From positions 472,501 to 536,500 of the forward strand of contig OZ026607.1 in assembly GCA_964020085.1 (NCBI GenBank): 64,000 nt of DNA, in the 5' to 3' direction. This stretch comes from Micromussa lordhowensis (taxonomy: Eukaryota; Cnidaria; Anthozoa; Scleractinia; Lobophylliidae). The notes under the pieces were generated by a model. It saw nothing but the letters and a program-made list of their open reading frames with translations, made no database searches and was not told the DNA's origin. The position numbers were made by a program, and so were the translations under genes. Positions 28,379-39,491 of the stretch are shown in pieces. Within the stretch, counting starts at the first letter, position 1; each line of letters begins with the position of its first letter.

Positions 28379-28926
28379 TGAGCTCTTCCCTGGATTCAAT
28401 GACTACCATATCTCTAATGAAAGGATCTAAGAAAAGCGCCCAACTGTTAAACAAAGATTTGCTGTACCGATTGGATGGTTTGTTTGCCTTTTACCACCGT
28501 CAGTGGTGGTGTCATCGTCAGATGTTTTACCGCTTTAAGTGGTGCCACGGTTGTTTGAATGCTTTGGCATTGATCATCGTGGCAGCTGGCATCGTCGTAG
28601 GATCCGTCTTGGAAAACAGTCTGCTGATTGCCTGTTTAACTGCCGCTGGAACTGTGATTAAGGGATGGAACGACTTCAAAAAATTTTCGTTTAAAATCGA
28701 CATGTGTCGCTTTGCCTACACCACTTACGACAAAACATTGATCGAATTGAGAACCTACGTGCGCGGACTTCCGATGGAGGAGTTTGAGGGATTTTTGATC
28801 AAGATGCAAACCTTGGATGACACAATCATTGATTTTACACCCCCAGTATCAGACAAATGCGTACAAGAATACGAACAACGATTTCACTACGATCACGTCG
28901 ATAAAAGCAGTAGCACTTATGTGTGA
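28375..28926 (+). CDS. Two-TM SLATT-like-layout protein, copy B (183 aa)
   Basis: Identical protein to 16694-17245; a synonymous base differs near 28560. Confidence 0.7.
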   Translation: MMSSSLDSMTTISLMKGSKKSAQLLNKDLLYRLDGLFAFYHRQWWCHRQMFYRFKWCHGCLNALALIIVAAGIVVGSVLENSLLIACLTAAGTVIKGWNDFKKFSFKIDMCRFAYTTYDKTLIELRTYVRGLPMEEFEGFLIKMQTLDDTIIDFTPPVSDKCVQEYEQRFHYDHVDKSSSTYV

Positions 28927-28941
28927 GTGGTAGTATGAGTC

Positions 28942-29139
28942 ATGAAGAGCAAGCAAACAGTTCGTAGAAAACCAAGGAGACGTAGGAAGACACAAAAAGG
29001 AGGGTTGTTTCCATTGGCAGCTCTCATTCCAGCTTTAGTCGCAGCAGGGAAGGCGGCGGCACTAGGTGGAATCTCTGGTGCAGCGGGTTACGGTGTGAAA
29101 AAGGGTTTGCAAGCTGCTTCGCAAAAACGTCGAAGATGA
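28942..29139 (+). CDS. Membrane-active-type basic peptide, copy B (65 aa)
   Basis: Copy of 17261-17458 with Gln instead of Arg at residue 5; the KGG-LFPLAAL junction is unchanged. Confidence 0.7.
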   Translation: MKSKQTVRRKPRRRRKTQKGGLFPLAALIPALVAAGKAAALGGISGAAGYGVKKGLQAASQKRRR

Positions 29140-29357
29140 AAAATAAACCAAAGACCAAGAAAAGAAGTAAACAGCGAGGTGGAGCACGGACTCGGCATAA
29201 GCATGATAAGAGACAACGCGGCGGTGCACTGTTGACTGTTCTCAAGAAAGCGGCCAAGATCGGGTACAAGCTCGGAAAGGACAAGAGGTATAAGAGAATG
29301 GGTGCAAAGGGTGTCACAGGCAGTTACAACAGACGTCCTGCACCGTGGGAAGTATGA
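29136..29357 (+). CDS. Small basic RGG protein, copy B (73 aa)
   Basis: Copy of 17455-17676 with Lys instead of Asn in the amphipathic helix. Confidence 0.7.
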   Translation: MKNKPKTKKRSKQRGGARTRHKHDKRQRGGALLTVLKKAAKIGYKLGKDKRYKRMGAKGVTGSYNRRPAPWEV

Positions 29358-29671
29358 TTCGATTACGCAGACAACGAACTTTCTTGGAGGCTATTCTGAA
29401 AGAGGCCAATCGAAACAGGAGACAAGAGATGTTAGAACATGCTAATGCAGACCAAATCAATGCCGTGAGTGAAATGGTTCTCAACCTATTACGAAACAGA
29501 ATTCCTGTGCACCCGATCACCATGGCTAAACTGAAACGCTATAAGACAACGCTACGCGAGGTGGGGAAACGCAGAAACTCAGTAAAGAGGCGAAGAGCAC
29601 ATCTCCAAGAACAAAAAGGTAGCGGATTCTGGAGCGGTTTGCAAGACTGTTTCAAAGCATGTTGTGTTTGA
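29354..29671 (+). CDS. Conserved Polinton small helical protein, copy B (105 aa)
   Basis: Identical protein to 17673-17990; one synonymous difference near 29469. Confidence 0.7.
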   Translation: MIRLRRQRTFLEAILKEANRNRRQEMLEHANADQINAVSEMVLNLLRNRIPVHPITMAKLKRYKTTLREVGKRRNSVKRRRAHLQEQKGSGFWSGLQDCFKACCV

Positions 29672-30132
29672 TGAAAGGACGGGATGAAAAGGGGTATCCC
29701 CTGGAAGGTGTGGACGTGGTACCAGAGCATAAAGGAAAGCGGAAACCGTTATACAGTAAAGAACAAGATTTTCATGCTGGCAAGATTGAATGCAGTTTGT
29801 CTAGACTCGTTGAACTATTACAACAAGCCAACGAAAGAGTGGAACAACTGAAAGACAATGTGCAGTATTGGAGTCGTAAATACCATAGCTTATACCAAGA
29901 ACACCTGGCTTTAAAGCACGGGGACCTTTGCGAAATGTGTCAGACTATCAGAGACACCACACCACCCGGAGACACTCTTACAGTGTGTACGAATTGCAGT
30001 CGAAATAAAGCCAGTTTGAGGTTAAAACTCGAGAAGAAAGAGACTGAACTCCGTTATTGGCAAGACTGCTACGAATTGTTACTCCAACAACATTTCGAGG
30101 ATGACAGAAGAGGTTATGATGGTACCCACTAA
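29671..30132 (+). CDS. Coiled-coil/CxxC protein, copy B (153 aa)
   Basis: Copy of 17990-18451 with Leu instead of Phe in ASLRxKLEKK; both CxxC pairs kept. Confidence 0.65.
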   Translation: MKGRDEKGYPLEGVDVVPEHKGKRKPLYSKEQDFHAGKIECSLSRLVELLQQANERVEQLKDNVQYWSRKYHSLYQEHLALKHGDLCEMCQTIRDTTPPGDTLTVCTNCSRNKASLRLKLEKKETELRYWQDCYELLLQQHFEDDRRGYDGTH

Positions 30133-30715
30133 CGAGTTTGACCAACTGGTCCAGTATTACAAGGGAGAAATCACCGACAATGCCTTGTTGAACAAAGCGG
30201 GACGATTGGCCGCCGAAAGTCACCTGATACTCCGTGATAAATCGATTCCCGATTCGATTGCCATCAAGAAAATTAAACCTTTAGCGCGTCAGAGAGGTCG
30301 TTTAACCAAACGGATCAGACAAATTGGTCCTTTGTCGAGCAATAGTGCTGACGTCGGCGAAGAGGAGGATGAGGAAGAAGGAGATTTGGTGAAGGGTCCG
30401 CTAGAGACCATGTTCAAACAATTGATTAAGAACACTTCTCGAGGTTCGAAGACCCCGAAGATCAAGGAGGAAGCTACACCGTCTACGTCAGGTGTTAAAA
30501 AGAAGTCACCCGTTGCTAAAACACCCATTCCAACTGACTCGGATCTGGGAACGCTCCTAAGAAAGGCTGACATTCTCCTGGGTAAAGACAAACGCAAAGG
30601 CAAGGGTAAACGTAAAAACGAGGCCGAACGCTTAAAACCTACGAGTGGCTGGGAAGATTGGGCCAAAGGAAAAAAACTGAGAAGAAATCTACAACACGAT
30701 TATGACACGACCTAA
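30116..30715 (+). CDS. Charged core-type protein, copy B (199 aa)
   Basis: Copy of 18435-19034 with Trp instead of Gly in WEDxAKG near the C terminus. Confidence 0.65.
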   Translation: MMVPTNEFDQLVQYYKGEITDNALLNKAGRLAAESHLILRDKSIPDSIAIKKIKPLARQRGRLTKRIRQIGPLSSNSADVGEEEDEEEGDLVKGPLETMFKQLIKNTSRGSKTPKIKEEATPSTSGVKKKSPVAKTPIPTDSDLGTLLRKADILLGKDKRKGKGKRKNEAERLKPTSGWEDWAKGKKLRRNLQHDYDTT

Positions 30716-31052
30716 GACCCGTACGCGCAAGTACCGTCAACGTGGACGTGGTTTTGACATTCAAAAATGGCTGGGCAAGACGGGGATTGAATTTCACTGG
30801 CCTGGGTACCAATTTATGGGTCCGGGTACAAAGTTGGCCAAGAGACTCAAACGAGGTGATCCAGGCATCAATAGACTGGACAAGATTGCCAAGCAACACG
30901 ATATCGATTATTCCAAAGCCAAGAATCTGAGAGACAAGTGGAAAGCCGATACGAAGATGATCAAGGCCATTGATAAACTACCCGGCAGCAAAACGATGAC
31001 TGAAAAGATTGTCAAGAGAATCATGCAGGCCAAGAAAAAGTTAAAATTGTAA
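30702..31052 (+). CDS. Parvovirus-VP1-like PLA2 protein, copy B (116 aa)
   Basis: Copy of 19021-19371. It has Gly at residue 35 (PGYQFMGPG), the form seen in parvoviral PLA2 domains; His-Asp pair and Tyr are intact. This copy therefore looks closer to the ancestral protein. Confidence 0.82.
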   Translation: MTRPKTRTRKYRQRGRGFDIQKWLGKTGIEFHWPGYQFMGPGTKLAKRLKRGDPGINRLDKIAKQHDIDYSKAKNLRDKWKADTKMIKAIDKLPGSKTMTEKIVKRIMQAKKKLKL

Positions 31053-31083
31053 TCAATTTCTCCCTTTGGAGTTTGTGTTACTC

Positions 31084-31089
31084 AATAAA
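31084..31089 (+). terminator. Poly(A) signal after the PLA2 gene, copy B
   Basis: AATAAA equivalent to 19403-19408. Confidence 0.55.
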
Positions 31090-31966
31090 AGTTGAAAAAG
31101 GAATCATCAGACTCTGTGTTCATTTTAAACAGTTTAATGACATAATTCTCATTGATTATTAAACACGTGATATCGCGTACCCCCCCTATCCCCCATCATC
31201 TCATTGGCTCCTAGCCTACCATTGTTTATCCTTTTGTGTAAACAATTTTATTAATCAAACGTTGTAAGCAAAATCATTTTACTTGTGACTTCATCCAGTG
31301 TGCATAAGGATAGTTTCCCTTTCTGTCTTGGTGGAATGGAGTTGACTGATCGCGAATTGTGTGACGCTTTGGAGGAATTTGAAAGGACTATGGTTGATGT
31401 AAGTGAATTATTCTTGTCGCTATTGGAAAACTGCTTCAACTACTATAGTTGATGAACTAGGAGCGATGTAAAGTTTTTGTTGAATCTTTAATTTAAGTGC
31501 AAAAAGTTTGCTTTAAATGCCTTCGATGTTTAGTTTCTAAGCATGTGGTCGGTTATAATTCATTTCACGTTCTAACTAATTATGTGAATTTCTCAAGGGT
31601 GGGTTAAAATGCTCCGGTTGCATGGTGTTTTTTCTCGAGGAAACAGCTTCATTCAACCTTCGTTAACTTTCATTGTCAGTTTATTTCCACTTGAAGTATT
31701 TCAGTGATGATCTAGTAGTTACGACATTGGGTTTACTTATTTTTGTTATTGAACGTGCTACGTCGGAGTTTTTGATTCAGAATATTACATATGTTGATAA
31801 ACGTGTTTCCCACGTGCTTTGTAAAAGTACTAGACGGTGATTGGTGTCTACTCGTTTCCTTATTTGGTCACATTTTGTTATGATTGGTCAGATATGACAT
31901 CATCTAGTTAAGATAAATCGTGCATGTGCATCATTGAGTCATTTCATAGCTAGTCGTGAGACAGTC
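31090..31966 (+). other. PolB upstream region, copy B
   Basis: Copy of 19409-20285 with a handful of single-base differences; the 38-codon frame and the GATGTAAGTGAA word are kept. Confidence 0.5.
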
Positions 31967-33544
31967 ATGTTTACTCCACAGCCACATCAGCATGCTTCAC
32001 GCCGGAGCCGTTCTCTTTCACCTGTACGTTCACCTCGACATGTGGTTCCTCGCCGAAATCGATCCCTGGGGCGTCAGCCAGTTCCTGTAGGAACTAAAAG
32101 GTCGTACGACGAGGCATTTTTTGATGACGATGACGACGATTGGATCTTCCATCCAGCTTTAGACCCGTACATGGAGACGTCCCCATCAACCGGCGCGTCT
32201 TCGGACCGACCCTCTTCGCCTCCGGGAGGGGTAATGACTGGTGGGGGACCATCACAGCCGCTGTTGGATTTTGAGATGCGCCCCGCAGGACCTCGACGTA
32301 ATTGGCGAGATGTCCTGCATAAACAGAGATACCAGGCTCGCATACAACAACACCGTGAGGCCAATCCCATTGACGACTTGGGACGAGAGGTCACGGAAGC
32401 CTTACGACGAACCATCCACCGTCAGATTAAAGCCGACAGCACCCTCAAACCTCATCACACGTTGCATTTCACTATGCAATCAGACGCATTCACCCATGCA
32501 TTTCAATCAACGACATTTACTGTGAGTGAATTTGAAGAGGGTTCAGATCGCTTAGACACGTACCTACAAGCCCTGGCATCCAGACTCAATTCCAATCAAG
32601 CCTTCGAAGCAGACGACTCGTTCACGGGGGAGACCACGTTTATTCATACCCCTGCCCCTGGTAGTGGACATGGTAAACGCTACAAACCAAGCAGTGCAGC
32701 CGTTCGTGGAATCGTCAAACGTTCACGCGTCACCATCAAGAACAGAGATGCATTATGTTGTGCGCGGGCTATCGTGACCATGAAAGCCTTGGTTGATGCC
32801 AACGGCAATACAGGGGATCGTCATTACAAAAACCTCAAACAAGGTTATCCTGTCCAAGAGCGATTGGCCAAGGAACTCCATCGTCTAGCAGGGGTACCCG
32901 AGGGACCATGTGGCATCTCCGAACTACAAAAGTTCAAAGCGGTTCTCCCTGGCTACCAGATTAAAGTCATGTCTATTGACCCTCCTCACATGCTGATCTT
33001 CGTGGGACCCACACCATCGGACAAGATCATCCGTATCATCAAAGAAGATAACCATTACGACGGGTGTAACTCATTCTCGGGTTTTTTGTCCAAGAGTTAC
33101 TTCTGCGATGAGTGCAATCGGGGGTACGACCACAACGATCACGAAAATCATCCCTGTAAAGGAAAATGGTGTCCATCTTGTCATCGAAAAGACTGCCCAG
33201 ATTTCGCGGAAGCTAAACGACTGTTGGGTCCCGGAAAATTCCCTTCACCCTCTTCGCCTTGCCGTCTGTGTCATCGATCCTTCTTTGGTGAGGACTGTTA
33301 CTCTTACCATCTTCATCGTCGCAGTAAAAACATTTCATCCATCTGTGACACTTACAAAAAATGTCTTGAGTGTTGCAAGACCTATGAAGCAAAACCAAGA
33401 AAAGAAGTCACGGAGGGGATAGAAGATCCAGAGATCATATCTGCGGTTGGGGCAAATGCCCCATTTGTGAACAACAAGTGCATGTTGCCTCCCATCAATG
33501 TTACATCCAACCCATTCCAGAAGAGGAGGATGATCCCAAAGTGA
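31967..33544 (+). pseudogene. polB: PolB N-terminal part, copy B (frameshifted)
   Basis: Copy of 20286-21863 with at least two residue changes (Val to Ala in MRPxGPRR, Val to Gly in SFTxETT). The frame change before HICGWGKCPIC is identical to that of copy A. Confidence 0.82.
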
Positions 33545-36279
33545 AAAGGGTGTCGCGGAACGAAGTAGGGACCCATCACTTCATCGAGCCCGATGCTGAA
33601 GATGCAGATACCAGAGTGTGGGTGGAAAGAGATCCACCCCTCCAAGTGTATTGTGATTATGAAGCGACCGTGGACGAGGAGGGAGTGCAAACGCCCATCT
33701 TGCTCGGCGCCGAGAGCAACGAAGAAGACCACACAGAGTTCTTCTATGGTGCAGACTGTACAAAATCTTTCTTTGAATGGTTGGAATCTTTGGCTATTGA
33801 TCAAGACGGAGATGATCGGAACGTAATTGCTGTCTTCCATAACCTCAAAGGATATGACGGGATGTTTCTATTACAACATTGCTATGCGAACCATCGAGAA
33901 GTCACGAATCAGATCACCGTCGGTACCAAAGTGCTTTCCTTCAAGTCAGACCGATTGACCTTCAAAGACTCTCTCTGCTTCCTTTCTTTTCCTCTTGCTA
34001 CCTTTCCGTCTACCTTTGGCATCCAAGAATTGGTCAAAGGGTTCTTCCCCCACAAATTGAACACGCAGGAAAATCAAGGCTACGAAGGACCCATGCCTCC
34101 TGCTGAGATGTATGATCCTGATGGCATGTCACCTAAGAAGAAAGCAGAATTTGAGAGGTGGTACGCCGAGAAGGTCGCTACCAACTATCATTTCGTCATG
34201 CGACGAGAGATGGAAGCCTACTGTGAATCGGACGTCAAACTCCTAAAAGCCGGATGCCAAAAGTTCAGGAAAGAATTTCAGCAACATGCCGAATTTGACC
34301 CCATCGAGGAGTGTGTAACCATTGCGTCTGCGTGCAATCGGTTCTGGCGAAAGAAACTCCTGACTCCCAACAGCATAGCCACAGAACCCATGCAAGGATG
34401 GCAAGGAGCTCGTAGCAACCAGTCCGTAAAAGCATTCAAGTGGTTAGCCTGGCAGGAACACCTGCTTCGTCGTGACAGTCGCTTTAACGACGAACCTCAA
34501 GAAGACCGCATTCGACACGCGAACAATGGCGGCGAGCAGAGAGTGCTAAACTTCCTAGTAGATGGCCTCGATGTACAGAACCACGCGGTCTATGAATTCC
34601 ATGGATGTCTATGGCACGGCTGTCCTCGTTGTCATCCCAATCATCGTGACCGACATTCCAAATTCCATCCTGATCGTACCATCCAAGAATTGTATGAAGC
34701 CACTCAACAGAAACACCGTCTTCTGCGCCAGCACGGGTATCAGCTTCAAATCATGTGGGAATGTGATTGGGATCGTGAAGTCAAAAGCAATGAAGATCTC
34801 AAACAGTTCCTAGCATCCTACGAGACGGTTGAACCTCTTAATCCAAGAGATGCCTTCTTTGGGGGAAGAACCAATGCCGTTCGTCTCCATCATGCGGCCA
34901 ACGAGGATCAGGGTGAACAAATCAAGTATGTCGATGTGACCTCTCTCTATCCATGGGTAAACAAGACCCAGCAGTATCCCATTGGTCATCCCATCATTAT
35001 CACCAACCCAGAGAACCAAGACATCCAGGCGTACTTTGGTATAGCCAAAGTAGATGTGATTCCCCCTCATCACCTGTATCATCCCGTCTTGCCCTTCCGA
35101 CATGGAGGTAAACTCACTTTACCTCTATGCAGAACCTGCATGGAAGAAGAGATGACCAAAGGCCCCTTGGAAAAATCGCATCATTGTCCTCACTCTCCAG
35201 AGGAACGTCTTCTTAGGGGCACGTGGTGCACCCCTGAGCTCGTCAAAGCAGTAGAGGTCGGGTACCGCATTGTACACATCCACGAGGTCTGGCATTTTCC
35301 GAAGGAGCAACGTCAAGAAGGGCTCTTTGCTGACTATGTCAACACATGGTTAAAAATAAAACAAGAATCAGCCGGGTATCCTGGATGGGCGCAGACTGAT
35401 GAACAAAAACAGCAATACGTCCGTGACTACCAAGCCAAAGAAGGCATCACCTTAGATCCTCTCCTCATCGAAAAAAATCCAGGACGTAAAGCTACGGCAA
35501 AGTTGATGTTGAATAGTTTCTGGGGCAAGTTTGGCGAAAATCTTCACAAGAAAACCACGGAAACCGTTACCACACCAGCTCAGCTTTTTGCCCTAGTGTC
35601 AGACACCTTCACAGACATCCACACGGTCCGCATTTGTTCGCACGATTCCTTGGAAGTAGTCTACTCGAATTTGAGGGAAAACCAGCGTGACAACGGACGT
35701 GTCAACATTTTCATTGCCGCTTTCACGACCTGTAGGGCCCGTTTAAAGCTGTACTCCTATTTAGAACTGCTACAACAACAAGTCCTGTACTTCGACACTG
35801 ATTCCGTCATTTTCTCCTGGAAGCCTGGCCAACCCGATATTCCTCTGGGAGACTTTTTGGGTGAAATGACCAACGAATTGGATGATGGAGATTACATCAT
35901 CGATTTCACCTCAGCAGGACCCAAGAATTATGGATACAAGACCAAAAACGGTAAAGTGTGCTGCAAAGTGCGAGGGTTCACCCTCAATGTTCGTGGTCAA
36001 CAACAGCTCAACTACCACATCATGCGTCAGAACCTTCTGGAGGAGTTGACGGATCCTCTTGACGAACGCAGAAACATCGACGTCGTCAATCCCAATTTCT
36101 TCACCAGACATCCGGCCACCAAACAGCTCAAAGTGGGTCCACGCACCAAACGATATGGATTGGTGTTTGACAAACGTGTGGTCGATCCGGACACCTTCAA
36201 GTCCTATCCTTATGGATACACACCATCTAGTTTCAATGATGTGGACATGGAAAATGCTGAAACCTTGATGGAATTGTAA
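33478..36279 (+). pseudogene. polB: PolB exonuclease/polymerase part, copy B (frameshifted)
   Basis: Copy of 21797-24598. Differences include Arg to His in EVGTxHFI, Gln to Arg in DRIxHAN and Met to Thr just before motif B (GRKAxAKLMLNSFWG). Exonuclease and polymerase acidic residues are retained. Confidence 0.88.
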
Positions 36280-36413
36280 ATAGTTTTCTTAGCCTTTCAC
36301 GTCAGCGAACACACCACGTTGGACATTGCTGTCTTTTTTCTCCCTCAACGCACAGACTAATGATATACGTTAATTGTGAAAAATGTTTATGGGCGTCCTC
36401 CCACTAAGGGAGA

Positions 36414-36770
36414 GGACACAGGTCCCTGTTGTTAAGAATATAGGACTTTTTAATAAATACATTTGTTTCACATTTGATTTACATGTGTGTAGATTGATTC
36501 TCGAGTCCGAGGGGACCGATCCCAGGCCTGCGCGTCCCGTCGGCCATTTTCTCACCCAAAACAAACTCCTATGGAAACCTGGGACCTCGTTTCCAGGTTT
36601 CCGAGCCGCTACCGCCATCTTGAATTCTTAATTCGCCTCCTGATTGGTCCGATTTTCAAGACGCCATCTTGGATTTGGAAAACAATAGAGTCTATTGTTC
36701 TCGAAACAATAGCCTATTGTCTTTCTCGGCTCCTGATTGGTTACCGTCCCTATGAGCGTGGTATAGTAGT
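36414..36770. repeat. Right terminal repeat of the Polinton, copy B
   Basis: Copy of 24733-25089, followed by the same GTACTG and host flank. It has no matching left end beside it. Confidence 0.88.
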
Positions 36771-36776
36771 GTACTG

Positions 36777-38747
36777 TGCTACTGATCTAGGCCTACCGTC
36801 CACACTATTCCGTCACGAAAACGCAGCTTTATTTCTACGATTAGGTAATCACGTGGTTTCCAACAAATGACCGCTGACCGGTGTGGTGGGTTTCAGAGGA
36901 ACGAGAATTCACGCTGACTACCCATGTAAATCATTTCGAAAGCAACAAAAACTGCCTTTTAATATTCCATACCTCAACTTTTAATCGTTCGTTTGGTGGC
37001 CTGTCCGAGCTCTACCGTTCCGACACGCTGAGCAAAATTCAAGCTACACACTGTCTCAGCAACGTTCTTTTCCACAGGTGCAACTTGAACAACCATAAGC
37101 GTCTTAGAGTCACCTCCTGTACATGAAATTATATTCTAAGTCAAACTATTCTCGCATTAAAATTTTTAATTGGTTCTAACTAATGATCAATAGCGTCGTG
37201 CACTATTACTACAAATATATTACATCACCAGAGACCCCCCACATGACTCAGACAAGAATTACAGTTTGATAGAAGGTTTTGTATTGGCGCGTTGTCTAAC
37301 ACTGCTACCTTGGGTAGTGGAAAACGGATTCAAGGAGTTCAGAAAAGAGCCTAAATGTGACAAATTGCACGAGGATCGTACAAAGCCGCAGTGACAGTCG
37401 GACAGATACCAAAACCTTCCGGAATTTTCGACTGTAGTCGATCAGAATAGTCAACGAGGAAACGTATGACGAAGAAACTTATTTGCTGTTTATCCTGGTC
37501 TAGAAGAGAAGATTTATCAGCTGACTTATTGCCAGATATATCTCAAACTTGACAACCCGAGCCGTCCGCTTAAAGGAATACGATAGAACAGCACCACATA
37601 TCATTATTTAATACCCCTGAGGCAATTCTACATTCATAGCAGAATTAGTGTCCTGGGCAATTTGGAGGACCTAGATTTTAATGTTGCCATATTTATCTGA
37701 CCACATAAATAAATCTGTGACTGTGAGCAGACCTCAAATGGAAACATTTCAGATCTTAGTTATGTTGGCGCGATAGTGTAACATAACTGGGCGCGGGCTA
37801 AAACTGTTTTTATAGACAAAGACTGCAGAACAGGCTACTCATGGTAATCGGACCTATGTTATTTCTTTATGGTATTTGTTTGCTGGCTTGCTGAATTTCT
37901 TGTGAGTGATACACCTGAATGTCGGGTACAATAGTAATATTCTTCTGCTATGGAGGTAACGAGTGTATTCGTAAACAGCCTTCATACATGAGAAGTCCAT
38001 CTTACTATTACTATTTTGCCGCCCTTCTTCAAACTCTGTATTTTCATTATTCCAAGGCACATGTCGTGGGTTTTCTCCAACATTTTGACCTAGAAAGGCC
38101 ATTGACTTCTTAAATTGATCGCTGGCTATCGCGCTGAGGACCTCACGAGCGCCGTTGTTTCATACGGCGCTTTTAAAGAAGTAGCGCATGGAATGATTTG
38201 TTTGTCTGAGTGACACCGGGGTAAAAGTTTCGTGACGTCTTTAGTGCACGACGCTATTGGAAGACAGACGCACAGGTGAAGTTTCTTGACATTCGTTCTT
38301 TGTACATGTAACTGAGTTTGTCTCGGACCAGGCATTCCTGTTCAATCTCTGTTTTTACCCCTTTGGTAGTATTTTAGGAATGTTTACACGAAGAAAAAAA
38401 AACCTACGCCCCTCCCCGCCAGAATGAGAGGTGAAGTATAAGCCTCCACCGCACTGTGTGACGTCATATTCGTGTGGCTGAAAACCATCTCCCGGATTAG
38501 CCACAGAAAAATAACTTGGCAGGATTTAACTCAACAAGAAAGTAAATTTATCGATAAAGCGCGCTGAACGAGTGCCTGTTTAGAATACTTTTTTTATTTG
38601 AACATGTTTTACAGCAGTGATGGAAATGTCGCCTCGCACGCACTCTCTAGGGTGCCCTAAGTGTAGCCGTACCCACTCCCTGGGGAAAAAACGTTTTTCC
38701 TTGGAAGCTGGTTCGGCTACATATAGGCTACTCATATCGTGACTTAC
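36777..38747. other. Host flank (second copy) and following intron-type DNA
   Basis: 36777-37824 repeats 25096-26143. From 37825 unique host sequence resumes. No exon, RNA or repeat that I can support; in particular the last motor exon of the kinesin, expected next on the minus strand, is not visible here. Confidence 0.5.
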
Positions 38748-38945
38748 CCAAAGACTCTTGCAGAAGATACGTCAGCTTGGAGTTCCTGTAAGGAACGTGG
38801 AAGTTTTTGTTTTTGAGCGAGTGGATAACGTCGCTCAAAGATGATAAAGATTTGTTAATGTTTTGCGCCTCTTTCATTCGGGCCCCCTCTGATCCACTCT
38901 TTGACACTCTCTCGCTGCCTGCCAGGTCCACAAGGTTGAGTTTTC
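38748..38945 (-). CDS. Kinesin exon: switch II to LLQESLG
   Basis: Encodes [20 protein letters not shown] through [13 protein letters not shown]. Acceptor CTCAG and donor G-GTAAGTC are both good. Enters and leaves in phase 1. Confidence 0.9.
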
Positions 38946-39459
38946 CTGAGAAACCAACCAACAGCAAACTATTACTTTTTGTTTATAAACAGACCAGAAC
39001 AATCACAACAGTTGCATTGTATTTGTATACCACACATATCACATCATGGCGGTTTACAATACTTCTATAGGGAGAAAAGGCCAGTTTGGATGTCCATCAA
39101 AGAGGTGCAAAGCAAAATAGCGAAAAACAAGCAAATGATTAAAAAACAAACACAAGGGGAATAGGGGCTTATCGTCATTGTAGAGCAACATTGAGTATCT
39201 TAAAGCTAGGCTTACCTATAGTTTTGTGCCCAGTGGTCTTATTTTGGCCGTTGACTGTCACACACAGAAGAGCATGGGAACGAGACGAATGCTCATTCAT
39301 GTCAGTGATGGCAGTAGCCCTGTTCGTCTTTCCGATGGCAAACACCTGTCAATCAATCAATCAGTCAGCCAGTCAGTCAATTAGTCAGCCAATCAATCAA
39401 TCAATCAATCAATCAATCTGTCAGCAACCGAAGTTGGTCGGTCGGTCGGCCGGTCAGTC

Positions 39460-39491
<32 letters not shown>

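Larger units (their letters stand above)
26144..37824. repeat. Tandem duplication, copy B (11,681 bp)
   Basis: Direct copy of 14463-26143 at constant offset 11,681 with only sparse single-base differences. I noticed about a dozen amino-acid changes over roughly 3,000 codons. It carries no left terminal repeat, no integrase and no penton gene. Confidence 0.93.

Noticed and set aside
26144..36770. Second independent Polinton insertion
   Set aside because: Constant offset, identical host flank and missing left end show a tandem duplication of part of the first one.
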